Program-made: the position numbers and the translations under genes
Shown here: positions 17,795-26,272 of the stretch, in pieces
Layout: every line of letters begins with the position of its first letter
Numbering within the stretch: the first letter of the stretch is position 1
Source of the DNA: Streptomyces purpureus
GTDB taxonomy: Bacteria > Actinomycetota > Actinomycetes > Streptomycetales > Streptomycetaceae
DNA: 64,000 nt
Direction of reading: 5' to 3'
NCBI RefSeq assembly: GCF_014648195.1
Contig: NZ_BMQQ01000007.1
Coordinates: forward strand, 1 to 64,000
The notes under the pieces: model-generated
The model's input: only the letters and a program-made list of their open reading frames with translations
Told to the model about the DNA's origin: nothing
Database searches by the model: none

Positions 17795-19132
17795 GTGAAG
17801 TGCTCACAGATACGTTTGCGCAGGGCATGCGCGGTGGTGGCGGCGGCCGGAATGCTGATGCTGCCGGCCACGGCGAGCACCGCCTACGGCCAACAGCCGA
17901 GCCCGGACGTGACCAGCCCGGCCTCCCCCTCCCCGGGCGGCGACTTCCCCGAACTCACCCCCGCCGTGGCCGCGAGGTTGGACGCGGCGATCCGCGAGGT
18001 CATGCGCGAGGCCGACATACCTGGCGTGATGGTGAGCCTGTCCGCCCCTGGCAAGGGCCAGTACATCAAGTCCTTCGGAGTCGCCGACAAGGCGAGCGGC
18101 GAGCCGATCGAGCCGAACATGTACATGCGGATCGGCAGCCTGACCAAGACGTTCACCGTGACCGCCATGCTCGAACTGGTGGACCAAGGCGAGCTGGGTC
18201 TCGACGATCCGATCTCGAAGTACATCGACGGGGTCCCCAACGGGGACAGGATCACCCTGCGCAACCTGGCAGGCATGCGCAGCGGGCTGTTCAGCTACTC
18301 GGCGGACGAAGGCTTCTACAAGGCCCTGACGTCGGATCCGGATCGGCCCTTCACGCCCCAGGAGTTGCTGGACTTCGCCTTCAAGCACCCGGTCCAGTTC
18401 CAGCCCGGTGAGCGGTTCGACTACTGCAACACTAACCTCATCCTGCTGGGGCTGGTCGTCGAGAAGGCCGGCGGCATGCCGCTGAACGAGTTCATCGACA
18501 AGAACGTCGTGAAGCCGGCCGGGCTGCGACACACGGTCTTCCCGCTGGACGCCGCGTTCCCCGAGCCGCACGCCCAGGGCTACACCAACCAGACCGCGTC
18601 CGGGAACGTCGAGGACTCGACCGACTGGAACCCCTCCTGGGGCTGGGCGGCCGGGGCGATGATCTCCCAGCTCGGCGATCTGCACAGCTGGGCCCGTACG
18701 CTCGCGACCGGCACCCTGCTGGAGCCCAAGACACAGGCGGAGCGCCTTGAGACCCTCCCGACGGGGATCTCCGGCGCCAGTTACGGCCTGGGCCTCTTCA
18801 ACGTGCAGGGCTGGATCGGTCACAACGGCTCCCTGCCCGGGTACGAGGCGATCGCCATGTACCTGCCGCAGGAGCAGGCGACCCTGACGGTGATGCTCAA
18901 CACGGACATCCTGCAGGGCCAGACAGAGCCCAGCACCCTCGTCGGCCAGGCGATCACCCGCATCGTGACCCCGGACCACATCTACAACCTCCCGGTGCCC
19001 ACCATGCCCAGGAACACGGCGTCCCCCGCGTCCCCGGCGTCACCCACGGCACCCTCGCCGACATCCCCGGCGTCCCCTGAGTCACCCGCGGCGCCCTCGC
19101 CCACGACTCCGCCGGCCTCACCCTCGCCCTGA
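17795..19132 (+). CDS. Secreted serine beta-lactamase-family hydrolase with Pro/Ala/Ser tail
   Basis: A 445-aa exported protein of the class C beta-lactamase/D-Ala-D-Ala peptidase fold. The GTG at 17795 has a near-perfect AGGAGG ribosome-binding site. A signal peptide ending near TAYGQ is followed by the catalytic domain with SLTK (SxxK), YCNTN (YxN) and HNGS (HxG). The last 35 residues are a low-complexity Pro/Ala/Ser tail without LPXTG. The substrate is unknown; candidates are peptidoglycan stem peptides or esters. It has no visible link to its neighbours and is followed by a strong hairpin. Confidence 0.85.
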   Translation: MKCSQIRLRRACAVVAAAGMLMLPATASTAYGQQPSPDVTSPASPSPGGDFPELTPAVAARLDAAIREVMREADIPGVMVSLSAPGKGQYIKSFGVADKASGEPIEPNMYMRIGSLTKTFTVTAMLELVDQGELGLDDPISKYIDGVPNGDRITLRNLAGMRSGLFSYSADEGFYKALTSDPDRPFTPQELLDFAFKHPVQFQPGERFDYCNTNLILLGLVVEKAGGMPLNEFIDKNVVKPAGLRHTVFPLDAAFPEPHAQGYTNQTASGNVEDSTDWNPSWGWAAGAMISQLGDLHSWARTLATGTLLEPKTQAERLETLPTGISGASYGLGLFNVQGWIGHNGSLPGYEAIAMYLPQEQATLTVMLNTDILQGQTEPSTLVGQAITRIVTPDHIYNLPVPTMPRNTASPASPASPTAPSPTSPASPESPAAPSPTTPPASPSP

Positions 19133-19164
19133 CGCCCCATCAACGAATCCCTCCTGTCGGTCCC

Positions 19165-19198
19165 GGGCCGCGCTGCGAGCAATGCCGCAGCGCGGTCC
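19165..19198 (+). terminator. Hairpin terminator after the serine hydrolase
   Basis: GGGCCGCGCTGCG pairs with CGCAGCGCGGTCC over 13 bp, including one G-T, around an 8-base loop. It lies 33 bp after the stop codon. Confidence 0.75.
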
Positions 19199-19334
19199 GG
19201 CGCGCGCATTCGACGGCCACCGGCGGGGCCGACGCGGCTCACCAGGCCTCCAGGCGGTAGAACGGCAGAGGCCGGTCGACGCTCCGCCGGATGCGGACCG
19301 CCACGCGCGACCCCGAGAGGAAGTGACGCAGAGC

Positions 19335-20822
19335 ATGGCCGTCGACGTCAGCAGTGGCGCTCCCGCCCAGGAGCAGCAGGGGAGCCCCGGCCCACGGCGA
19401 CGGCCGCCCGCGACGAGCGCCTGGGTCCCGGCCCTGGCGCTGCTGCCGCTCGGGCTGCTCGCGGCGGCCTCCTGGCTCGGCCGCCACGTACGCCCGAGCG
19501 CCGACGAGTGGTGCTTCCTGCCGGTCGTACGGGACCACGGAATCCTCGGCCTCGTCGAGCAGTTCTACGTCACCGACAACGGCCGCATCGCCAACGGCCT
19601 CCTCGTCGGGCTGTACGCCCAGCACCCCGTCGCCGGGCACCAGTGGTACGCCCCCGTCAGCGGGCTGCTGACGCTCGGTGTGCTCTGGACCCTCCTCGCT
19701 CACCTCCTGCGCCGGGCCGGGCAGCGGGTGCCGCGCGGAGTGCCGCTGCTCGTCGCCGCCATGGTCACGGCCGTCTTCCTCTTCGCGACCCCCAACACCT
19801 ACAAGACGTTCTACTGGCCCGCCGCCTCCGTCTCCCACACCCTCGCTCCCGTCCTCGCCTGCGCCGCGGCCCTGCCGCTGCTGCGGGCCAGGAGCCGCCG
19901 CGGCAAGGCGGTCGCGGCTCTCACGGTCCTGGCGGCAGGGGTGTTCCTCGGCACGCTCTCCGAAGAGGCGTCCGTCGTCTGCCTCGTCGTCCTCAGCGGC
20001 ATCGTCGTGTTCGCCCACCACCTCCTGGCCGAGCGGATCCGGCGATTCGCCCGGCTCTGGGCGCTGCTGGGCATGGCCGGTATCGGCATCGGCACGCTCC
20101 TGCTGGTGACCTCCCCCGGCTCACGCCACCGCCGCGAGCGCTACGGCGCCGAGACCGTCTCCATGCTCGCGCCGGAGAGCCTGTCCGCCTCGCTGCGCGC
20201 CTACGGGCAGATCCTGGAGACCGTCCTGACGACCTGGCAGTACACCGGCGCCGTGGCGGCCGGAGTCCTCCTCGGACTGCTCGCCCGCCCGGCCCGGAGC
20301 GCCGGGGCCACCCTGCTGCGGCCCCGGCCCTGGCTGTGGACCGGCCTCGGGGCGGCCGCCTTCCTCGTCTCGGGCTACCTCTGCACCGTCATCACCTACC
20401 CCGTCTTCGGGGCACGGGTGGTGACCACAGAACGGACCTGGAACGACTACCTCCTCCTGTACGTCCTGCTGCTGACGGCCGCCGGCGCGCTCCTCGGGCG
20501 GGCGCTGCGCGGGGGCGTGACGGAGACCGGGGTCCCGACCGCCCTGGCTGCCGCCGTGTGCATGGTCTCCGTACTCGGCCTGGCCACCCCGCTGTACGAC
20601 CTGGGGCAGGACATGAAGGTGCGGGCGCAGCGCTGGGACCGCCAGGACGCCGCGCTGCGCGCCGGGGCGGCGCGGGGCGCGACGGTGCTGCCGTACACAC
20701 CGGTGAAGGTCTCGCGGATGCTGGAGCCGTTCGGCGACAACGGCCGCCGGACCTGGCCGGCCCAGTGCGTCGCCGACCACTACCGCCTGGAGCGGGTCAC
20801 TCGCGGGACACGGACTCCGTGA
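19335..20822 (+). CDS. DUF6056 family polytopic membrane protein
   Basis: A 495-aa membrane protein with about ten hydrophobic helices ([57 protein letters not shown] and others). After the first helix comes SADEWCFLP, and a later loop has [19 protein letters not shown]. These are features of the DUF6056 group, which resembles polyprenyl-phosphate-sugar glycosyltransferases of GT-C shape. ATG 19335 is preferred, with GAGAGGAAGTG upstream. It faces a GT2 polyprenyl-phosphate sugar synthase and overlaps its end by 26 bp. The two probably work together in envelope glycosylation. Confidence 0.8.
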   Translation: MAVDVSSGAPAQEQQGSPGPRRRPPATSAWVPALALLPLGLLAAASWLGRHVRPSADEWCFLPVVRDHGILGLVEQFYVTDNGRIANGLLVGLYAQHPVAGHQWYAPVSGLLTLGVLWTLLAHLLRRAGQRVPRGVPLLVAAMVTAVFLFATPNTYKTFYWPAASVSHTLAPVLACAAALPLLRARSRRGKAVAALTVLAAGVFLGTLSEEASVVCLVVLSGIVVFAHHLLAERIRRFARLWALLGMAGIGIGTLLLVTSPGSRHRRERYGAETVSMLAPESLSASLRAYGQILETVLTTWQYTGAVAAGVLLGLLARPARSAGATLLRPRPWLWTGLGAAAFLVSGYLCTVITYPVFGARVVTTERTWNDYLLLYVLLLTAAGALLGRALRGGVTETGVPTALAAAVCMVSVLGLATPLYDLGQDMKVRAQRWDRQDAALRAGAARGATVLPYTPVKVSRMLEPFGDNGRRTWPAQCVADHYRLERVTRGTRTP

Positions 20823-21771
20823 CCCGTGGCGCTGGTGGGCGTGCGGCCGTTGTGTCGCTGGTCTCCCGGACCACGTAGTGCGGCCGGCGCTTCGCCTCGT
20901 GGTAGATCCGCCCGACGTACTCGCCGATCACCCCGAGCGTGGCGAGCTGGACGCCGGCCAGCGCCACGACGGCGGTGATCAGGGTGGCGTAACCCGGGGT
21001 GTCGACCCCGTGCAGGACCACCCGCGTGAGGATCCACAGGGCGTAGGCGAGGGCGGAGAGGAAGAGCCACAGGCCGGTGTGGATCGCGAGGCGCAGCGGA
21101 CGGGTGTTGAAGGAGAGCAGGCCGTCGATGCCGTAGTTCAGCAGCCGCCGCCCGCCCCACTTGGACGCGCCGGCGGCCCGCCGGACGTTGCCGTAGCTGA
21201 AACTGACGGTGTCGAACCCGATCCAGGAGAAGAGCCCCTTGGAGAACCGGTTGCTCTCCGGGAGGGTGAGCAGGGCGTCCACGGCGCGGCGCGACAGCAG
21301 TCTGAAGTCGCCCGAGCCGTCGACGACCTCCACGTCCATGAAGCGGCGCACGAGCCGGTAGTACCCCCGGCTCAGCGCGGTGCGCACCGGCCCTTCGCCG
21401 GTACGGTCGCGCCGGGCGACGACCTGGTCGTAGCCGAGGCGGTGCAGCTCCATCATGCGCGGCACGAGTTCCGGCGGATGCTGGAGGTCGGCGTCCATGA
21501 GGACCACCACCTCTCCGCGGGCCATCCGCAGCCCGGCGAGCATTGCCGACTCCTTGCCGAAGTTGCGGCTGAAGGAGGTATAGCGCACCCAGGGGTCCTG
21601 CTCGGCGAGCCGCCGCAGCCGCTCCCCGGTGGCGTCGCCGCTGCCGTCGTCGACGTAGCAGACCTCGAAGGCGACCCCGGTCGGCCGCAGAGCACCGACC
21701 AGCGTGCGGTGGAACGCGTCGATCACCTCGCTCTCGTCGAAGCACGGAACCACCACCGACATCTCGACCAT
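20797..21771 (-). CDS. GT2 glycosyltransferase, DPM1/GtrB-like polyprenyl-phosphate sugar synthase
   Basis: A 324-aa enzyme. The N-terminal GT-A domain has [34 protein letters not shown] and the metal site [10 protein letters not shown]. Two transmembrane helices close the C-terminus ([45 protein letters not shown]), as in GtrB/DPM1-type enzymes. It should transfer a sugar from a nucleotide donor to polyprenyl phosphate on the inner membrane face. It is convergent with, and overlaps by 26 bp, the DUF6056 gene, a likely acceptor-side glycosyltransferase. Confidence 0.9.
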   Translation of the reverse strand: MVEMSVVVPCFDESEVIDAFHRTLVGALRPTGVAFEVCYVDDGSGDATGERLRRLAEQDPWVRYTSFSRNFGKESAMLAGLRMARGEVVVLMDADLQHPPELVPRMMELHRLGYDQVVARRDRTGEGPVRTALSRGYYRLVRRFMDVEVVDGSGDFRLLSRRAVDALLTLPESNRFSKGLFSWIGFDTVSFSYGNVRRAAGASKWGGRRLLNYGIDGLLSFNTRPLRLAIHTGLWLFLSALAYALWILTRVVLHGVDTPGYATLITAVVALAGVQLATLGVIGEYVGRIYHEAKRRPHYVVRETSDTTAARPPAPRVTESVSRE

Positions 21772-21829
21772 CGCTCACCCCATGGACCGCTGCCGGGCGA
21801 CCGCCCGTGGATCAAGGATGGCGACGGGG

Positions 21830-22546
21830 TCAGAGCGTGGCCAGCAGCCGCCCCGTGTAGCCCACCATCACGGCCCAGAACAGACCGGTGTAGCCCCGTT
21901 CCCCGATCCGGGTGTTGAAGCGGCGCCCGAGGAAGGTGGCGGAGAACATCAGCGGGACGCAGACCAGGGCGACCAGGTAGTCCCGGCCGACCAGGAGTGA
22001 GGCGTCGGTCCAGATCGCGGTCTTGGTCACGTCCCCGACGAGGGAGGTCAGGGACAGCGCCCCGACGAGATGCAGCCGGTCGAGGCCCAGCCCGCGCAGG
22101 GCGAGCCCCTTCAGGGGCCCTGAGGTGCCGCTGAAGCCGGACGTCGCGCCCGAGGCGAAGGCGAGGACGGGGGAGCCGATCCGCCGCCAGCGGGTGAGGT
22201 CCAGCGACTCGGCGAGGAACGCGACCACGAAACTGACCATCACGGCGATGGTGACGGCCCGTTCGGGCGCGGCGATCAGCAACTTGGCGCCCAGGAACAC
22301 GCCGAGGGTCACCAGCACGATGATCGGTGCGGCCTTCCGGTACGGCAGTGTCCTGCGGTACGCGGCGACCTTGACCACGTTGTTGGCGGCCAGCAGCAGC
22401 GCCGCGAGCGCCACCCCGGACTTGGTGCCGAGGACCAGGGCCAGGGTGGGGACGAGAATCAGGCTTCCGCCGAATCCCGCCGCGGCGGACACCGTGAAGG
22501 CCGCGAACACCGCCGCGAGTACGACCGGGATCAGGTACGGCTCCAT
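21830..22546 (-). CDS. TSUP (TauE/SafE) family permease
   Basis: A 238-aa integral membrane protein with seven to eight hydrophobic helices. Both TSUP repeats are visible: AAAGFGGSLILVPTLALVLG in the first half and ASGATSGFSGTSGPLKGLAL in the second. TSUP proteins export or import small sulfur- or carboxylate-containing anions. The start is set at MEPYLIPV; the frame is open 14 codons further. It lies 58 bp downstream of the GT2 gene start on the same strand. Confidence 0.85.
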   Translation of the reverse strand: MEPYLIPVVLAAVFAAFTVSAAAGFGGSLILVPTLALVLGTKSGVALAALLLAANNVVKVAAYRRTLPYRKAAPIIVLVTLGVFLGAKLLIAAPERAVTIAVMVSFVVAFLAESLDLTRWRRIGSPVLAFASGATSGFSGTSGPLKGLALRGLGLDRLHLVGALSLTSLVGDVTKTAIWTDASLLVGRDYLVALVCVPLMFSATFLGRRFNTRIGERGYTGLFWAVMVGYTGRLLATL

Positions 22547-22602
22547 CGGCGTTCTCCAGATCGAAGCTTTCGCCGTCCCTCTTTCCACGATGAGCCGTGC
22601 GC

Positions 22603-22637
22603 CCGGGATCCGCCACCTGGCCGGTGGCGGATCCCGG
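22603..22637 (-). terminator. Hairpin terminator after the serine hydrolase at 22.6-24.0 kb
   Basis: CCGGGATCCGCCACC pairs perfectly over 15 bp with its complement around a TGGCC loop. It starts 6 bp beyond the stop codon of the hydrolase gene on the minus strand and separates it from the TSUP gene. Confidence 0.85.
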
Positions 22638-22643
22638 CCCGGG

Positions 22644-23975
22644 TCAGCGGCGCAGCTGCTCCGGGCCGACCAGCCGCTGCTGCATGAGCGGCGCGGGGGT
22701 GCCGGGGGCGGCCGCCGAGCTGCGCGGCGCGGGCTTCTTGGCCCCGGCCAGGGCGCCGTCGATGTACTGGAACAGGGCGGTGCCGATCGGGTCCGGCTTG
22801 GGCTTGCCCTGCTCGTCGAAGCGCTCGTACTTCATCAGGTTCCAGCCGATCGAGACCTGGCGGCGGCCGTTCCCGGTCGACAGCGACCACGTGCCGGCGC
22901 CGAAGACACCGCCGTCGTGGCCCCAGTACCAGCCGCTCGGCATCTTGAGTGTGTAGATGCCGAGGCCGTAACGCATGCCGGCCTCTTCGCCCGGCTCGGT
23001 CTCGTGGGCGGGCACGGTCGTCTTCATCTCCCGCAGCTCGTCCGCGCCGAGGAGCTTGCCGCCGAGGAGCTTGCGGTAGAAGTCGTTGAGGTCGTCGACC
23101 GTCGACACCATCGCACCGGCCGTACCGGCCCACGACATGTCGTAGACGCTGTAGTCGCGGGCGGGGTCGATGTAGCCGTAGAACGACTCGTACATCTTGG
23201 AGTGCGGGCCGTTGATGCGCGGCGTACGCGGGAAGTACGTGTGCTTGAGGCCCGCCTTGCGGATGACATGGCGGGTGATGTACGTCTCCGGGTTCTGGCC
23301 CGTGACCTTCTTGAGCAGCAGCCCGGCGAGGATGTAGTTGGTGTTCGAGTAGGAGTGCGTGCCGCGCTTCGCCGGGGACGGCGCGGCCAGACCCAGGCGG
23401 GCCAGCTCCTCGGGGGCGATACGGCGCAGCCGGTGCGCGTCCAGGGACTTGCCGGGATCCTCCAGCAAGCCGGGGAAGGCGGGGACTATGTAGTCGCCGA
23501 TGCCGCTGGTGTGGTTGAGCAGCATCCGCACGGTCACCTTCCGGCCGCGCTCGCCCTTCACCAGCTCCGGCAGGTAGCGGCCGACGGGCGCGTCGAGGTC
23601 GATCCGGCCCTTGTCGACCTGCTGGAGGACGGCGACGGCGGTGAAGGTCTTGGTGATGCTGCCGATCCGGTGCTCGAAGTCGGGCCGGGTGGGGCGCTCG
23701 GTGTCGCGGTCGGCGATCCCGGTGGCGCCGCGCCACCGGTCCGAGCCGTCCCGCACGGACGAATAGGCGCCGTACATCCCGGCCTTGTGGAAAGCGTCCA
23801 GCGACTGGCGCAGCGCGGCCCGGTCGAGCCCCGCGTAGGCCGAGACGGCGGCCGCGGGCGCCGGTGCGGCGGGGGAGGCCTGGGCCGGGAGGACACCGAC
23901 GGCCAGGGACAGCAGCGTGACCGAGGCCACCGCGGCGAGGCGGGCAGGCCGGCGGCCCGGAGAGGCAAGGCGCAT
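22644..23975 (-). CDS. Secreted serine hydrolase, D-Ala-D-Ala carboxypeptidase/beta-lactamase family
   Basis: A 443-aa exported enzyme. The signal peptide (RRPARLAAVASVTLLSLAVG) ends near AQA. The penicillin-binding fold shows SITK (SxxK), YSNTN (YxN) and HDGG (HxG) in the expected order. Family members include Streptomyces R61-type DD-carboxypeptidases and esterases. ATG 23975 has AGGA eight bases upstream; a GTG at 24005 is a less likely alternative. It ends in a strong hairpin. The substrate is not decided by sequence. Confidence 0.85.
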   Translation of the reverse strand: MRLASPGRRPARLAAVASVTLLSLAVGVLPAQASPAAPAPAAAVSAYAGLDRAALRQSLDAFHKAGMYGAYSSVRDGSDRWRGATGIADRDTERPTRPDFEHRIGSITKTFTAVAVLQQVDKGRIDLDAPVGRYLPELVKGERGRKVTVRMLLNHTSGIGDYIVPAFPGLLEDPGKSLDAHRLRRIAPEELARLGLAAPSPAKRGTHSYSNTNYILAGLLLKKVTGQNPETYITRHVIRKAGLKHTYFPRTPRINGPHSKMYESFYGYIDPARDYSVYDMSWAGTAGAMVSTVDDLNDFYRKLLGGKLLGADELREMKTTVPAHETEPGEEAGMRYGLGIYTLKMPSGWYWGHDGGVFGAGTWSLSTGNGRRQVSIGWNLMKYERFDEQGKPKPDPIGTALFQYIDGALAGAKKPAPRSSAAAPGTPAPLMQQRLVGPEQLRR

Positions 23976-24183
23976 GAGAAGGTCCTGTCTGATCGGCTCG
24001 TGCACTGTGGAACCATCCTCAACGCCCCCCGGACGCCCGGCCGTCCACCCTCGGAACGATCTTTCTCATGGAACGGCATGACATTTGTCATCTGTGATGG
24101 TCCGTCAGACCTGCTGCCGCACGTGTGGCGTCCCGACGCCAGCTCCCTTGTGGGTGACGGGAGTTCCGCCGGACAGTACGTTC

Positions 24184-25425
24184 ATGGCGACCGTTGTGCT
24201 GGTGGGCACCCTCGACACCAAAGGGCTCGAGTACGGATGGCTGCGGGAGCGGCTGCTGCGGCGCGGCGTCGACGTCACGGTCGTCGACGCCGGGGTGATC
24301 GGCGACCCGCGGATAGCGGCGGACGTGCCGCGCGCGGAGGTGGCCCGGGCGGGCGGCGCCGACCTGGAGCGGTTACGGCGCGACGGGGACCGGGGCGCCG
24401 CGGTGACCGTGATGGCGCGGGGCGCGGCCGAGACCGTACGGCGCCTGCACGGCGAGGGCAGGCTGCACGGCGTGCTGGCGCTCGGCGGCAGCGGCGGTAC
24501 GTCGATCGCGACCCGGGCCATGCGCGAACTGCCCCTCGGCGTACCGAAGCTGATGGTCTCCTCGATGGCCTCGGGCGACGTCTCCGCCTATGTCGGCTCC
24601 ACGGACATCACCATGATGTACAGCGTGGTCGACATCGCCGGTGTCAACCGGGTCTCCGCCCCGATCCTCGCCAACGCCGTCGACGCCGTCGTCGGGATGG
24701 CCCAGGGCTTCGCCGCCACCTCGCGCGCGGACGCCGCCGGCCCCCTGGGCGGTGCGGGCGGGCGGCCGCTCGTCGCGGCCAGCATGGCGGGGGTGACCAC
24801 CGGTTGCGTGGACGCCGCGCGCGAGCGGATGACCGAGCACGGCTACGAGGTGCTGGTGTTCCACACCAGCGGGGCCGGCGGACGCACCCTGGAGACGCTC
24901 GCCGGAGAGGGACAGTTCGCGGGCGTCCTGGACCTGACGCTGAGCGAACTCGCCGACGACCTCTGCGGGGGCCTCCTCACGGCCGGTCCCGGCCGGCTCA
25001 CCGCCGCCGGGAGCCGGGGAGTGCCGCAGGTGGTGAGCCTCGGCGCGCTCGACATGGTGAAGTTCGGCCCCGCGGACACCGTCCCCGACCGGATGAGCGA
25101 GCGCCGTATCAGGGTGCACAACCCCTCCGTCACGGTCGTACGCACCACCCCCGGCGAATGCGCCGAGCTCGGCAGGCGTGTCGCGGCGAAGCTGCGGGCC
25201 GCCACCGGGCCGACCGCGCTGGTCCTGCCGCTGCGCGGCCTGTCCACTCTGGGCGCGCCGGGCGGCCCGTACCACGACCCGGCCGCCGACGAGGCACTCT
25301 TCACGGCGCTGCGCGAGGGGCTGCGCGGCAGCGCCGTGGAGCTGGTCGAGACCGACACGCACATCAACGACCCGGCCTTCGGCCGTGCGGCCGCGGACCT
25401 GCTGCACCGCATGATCAGCGGCTGA
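24184..25425 (+). CDS. Tm-1-like ATP-binding domain protein (UPF0261)
   Basis: A 413-aa cytoplasmic protein. Its N-terminal half has VVLVGTLDTKGLEYGWLR and the glycine-rich ALGGSGGTSIATRAMRELP, matching the ATP-binding half of the Tm-1/UPF0261 family. The second half contains GVTTGCVDAARERM, VFHTSGAGGRTLE and, near the end, DTHINDPAFGRAAADLL. Plant Tm-1 inhibits tobamovirus replication; bacterial members are of unknown function, often linked to catabolic enzymes. ATG 24184 is the start that gives the standard N-terminus. It overlaps the convergent sortase gene by 11 bp. Confidence 0.85.
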   Translation: MATVVLVGTLDTKGLEYGWLRERLLRRGVDVTVVDAGVIGDPRIAADVPRAEVARAGGADLERLRRDGDRGAAVTVMARGAAETVRRLHGEGRLHGVLALGGSGGTSIATRAMRELPLGVPKLMVSSMASGDVSAYVGSTDITMMYSVVDIAGVNRVSAPILANAVDAVVGMAQGFAATSRADAAGPLGGAGGRPLVAASMAGVTTGCVDAARERMTEHGYEVLVFHTSGAGGRTLETLAGEGQFAGVLDLTLSELADDLCGGLLTAGPGRLTAAGSRGVPQVVSLGALDMVKFGPADTVPDRMSERRIRVHNPSVTVVRTTPGECAELGRRVAAKLRAATGPTALVLPLRGLSTLGAPGGPYHDPAADEALFTALREGLRGSAVELVETDTHINDPAFGRAAADLLHRMISG

Positions 25426-26098
25426 CCAGGACGCCGATCTTGTCGATGCGGTGCTCGGGGTTGCCCTGGGCGTCGCTCCAGAAGTTGCCCGCCGCGTGGT
25501 CCTCGGGAGTCGCACAGGTGGAGAGCGTGATCATCGCCCGGGTGGGCCGCTCGCCCGGCTTGCCCGGGACCGCGGCCCGCTGCTCGGCCAGCGAGCGCTC
25601 GGACCGGAAGGAGGTCTTACGCGTGTCGGTGATCCGGTACTCGTACACCGTGCCGCCCAGCTGGACGAAGACGGAGTCGCCCTTCTTCAGGGCGGGCAGA
25701 TCGCGCATCGGGCCTCCGGCGGAGAGCCGGTGGGCGGTCACCAGATAGTTGCCGACCTCGCCCGGTCCGACCCCGCCCCGCTTGCCGTACGGGCTCGCCG
25801 CGACGCCCCGGTCCTGGATCACCGTGCCCGCCCGGTCGTCGGTCGTGCCCTCGTACGGAACCACCTTCAGGTCCTTGACGCCGATCGTCGGCATCGACAG
25901 CAGCGCCGTGGCGGTCTTCGGATCGGGCGCGGCCGGCTTGGCGTCGGGGGCCGGCATGGGCGGCGCGGCGGCCACCGTGGCGGTCGCCGACGCGGTGGTC
26001 AGCGAGGCCCTCGGGTCGGCCGCCGCGCCCGTGTCCAGGGCGGTGCAGCCGACGAGCGCGGCGACGGCCGCGGCGGGCAGGAGACGGGCTCTGCGCAT
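25415..26098 (-). CDS. Class E/F-type sortase with lipoprotein signal
   Basis: A 227-aa exported transpeptidase. The catalytic triad region is visible: His in VTAHRLS, Cys in TLSTCATPEDH and a downstream Arg in NPEHRIDKIGVL. Class E and F sortases attach surface proteins to peptidoglycan. The N-terminus is a signal sequence with lipobox-like LVGC instead of a simple membrane anchor, which would make this a lipoprotein sortase. An Ala/Pro-rich spacer follows. No LPXTG-type substrate is encoded in the window. Confidence 0.85.
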   Translation of the reverse strand: MRRARLLPAAAVAALVGCTALDTGAAADPRASLTTASATATVAAAPPMPAPDAKPAAPDPKTATALLSMPTIGVKDLKVVPYEGTTDDRAGTVIQDRGVAASPYGKRGGVGPGEVGNYLVTAHRLSAGGPMRDLPALKKGDSVFVQLGGTVYEYRITDTRKTSFRSERSLAEQRAAVPGKPGERPTRAMITLSTCATPEDHAAGNFWSDAQGNPEHRIDKIGVLVSR

Positions 26099-26190
26099 GG
26101 TGCTCCGGTTGGGTGGCCGGGGGCGACCGTCCGGCGGAGAGTGCCGGCGGCCGAATAGGGGACTCACATCCACCGTAATCGAGGACCTAC

Positions 26191-26262
26191 TCACCCGAAA
26201 GGGGGAGCGGGCGGCCCGGCCGTGCGCCGACGGCCGGACCACCCGGGCCCTCACCCGAAAGG
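26191..26262. repeat. 12-bp direct repeat exactly 60 bp apart
   Basis: TCACCCGAAAGG occurs at 26191-26202 and again at 26251-26262, between the sortase start and the stop of the FAD/TPR gene. The left copy lies about 93 bp upstream of the sortase start on the minus strand. The spacing is close to six helical turns. It may be a regulatory motif; function unknown. Confidence 0.5.
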
Positions 26263-26272
26263 AGTAACGGGG

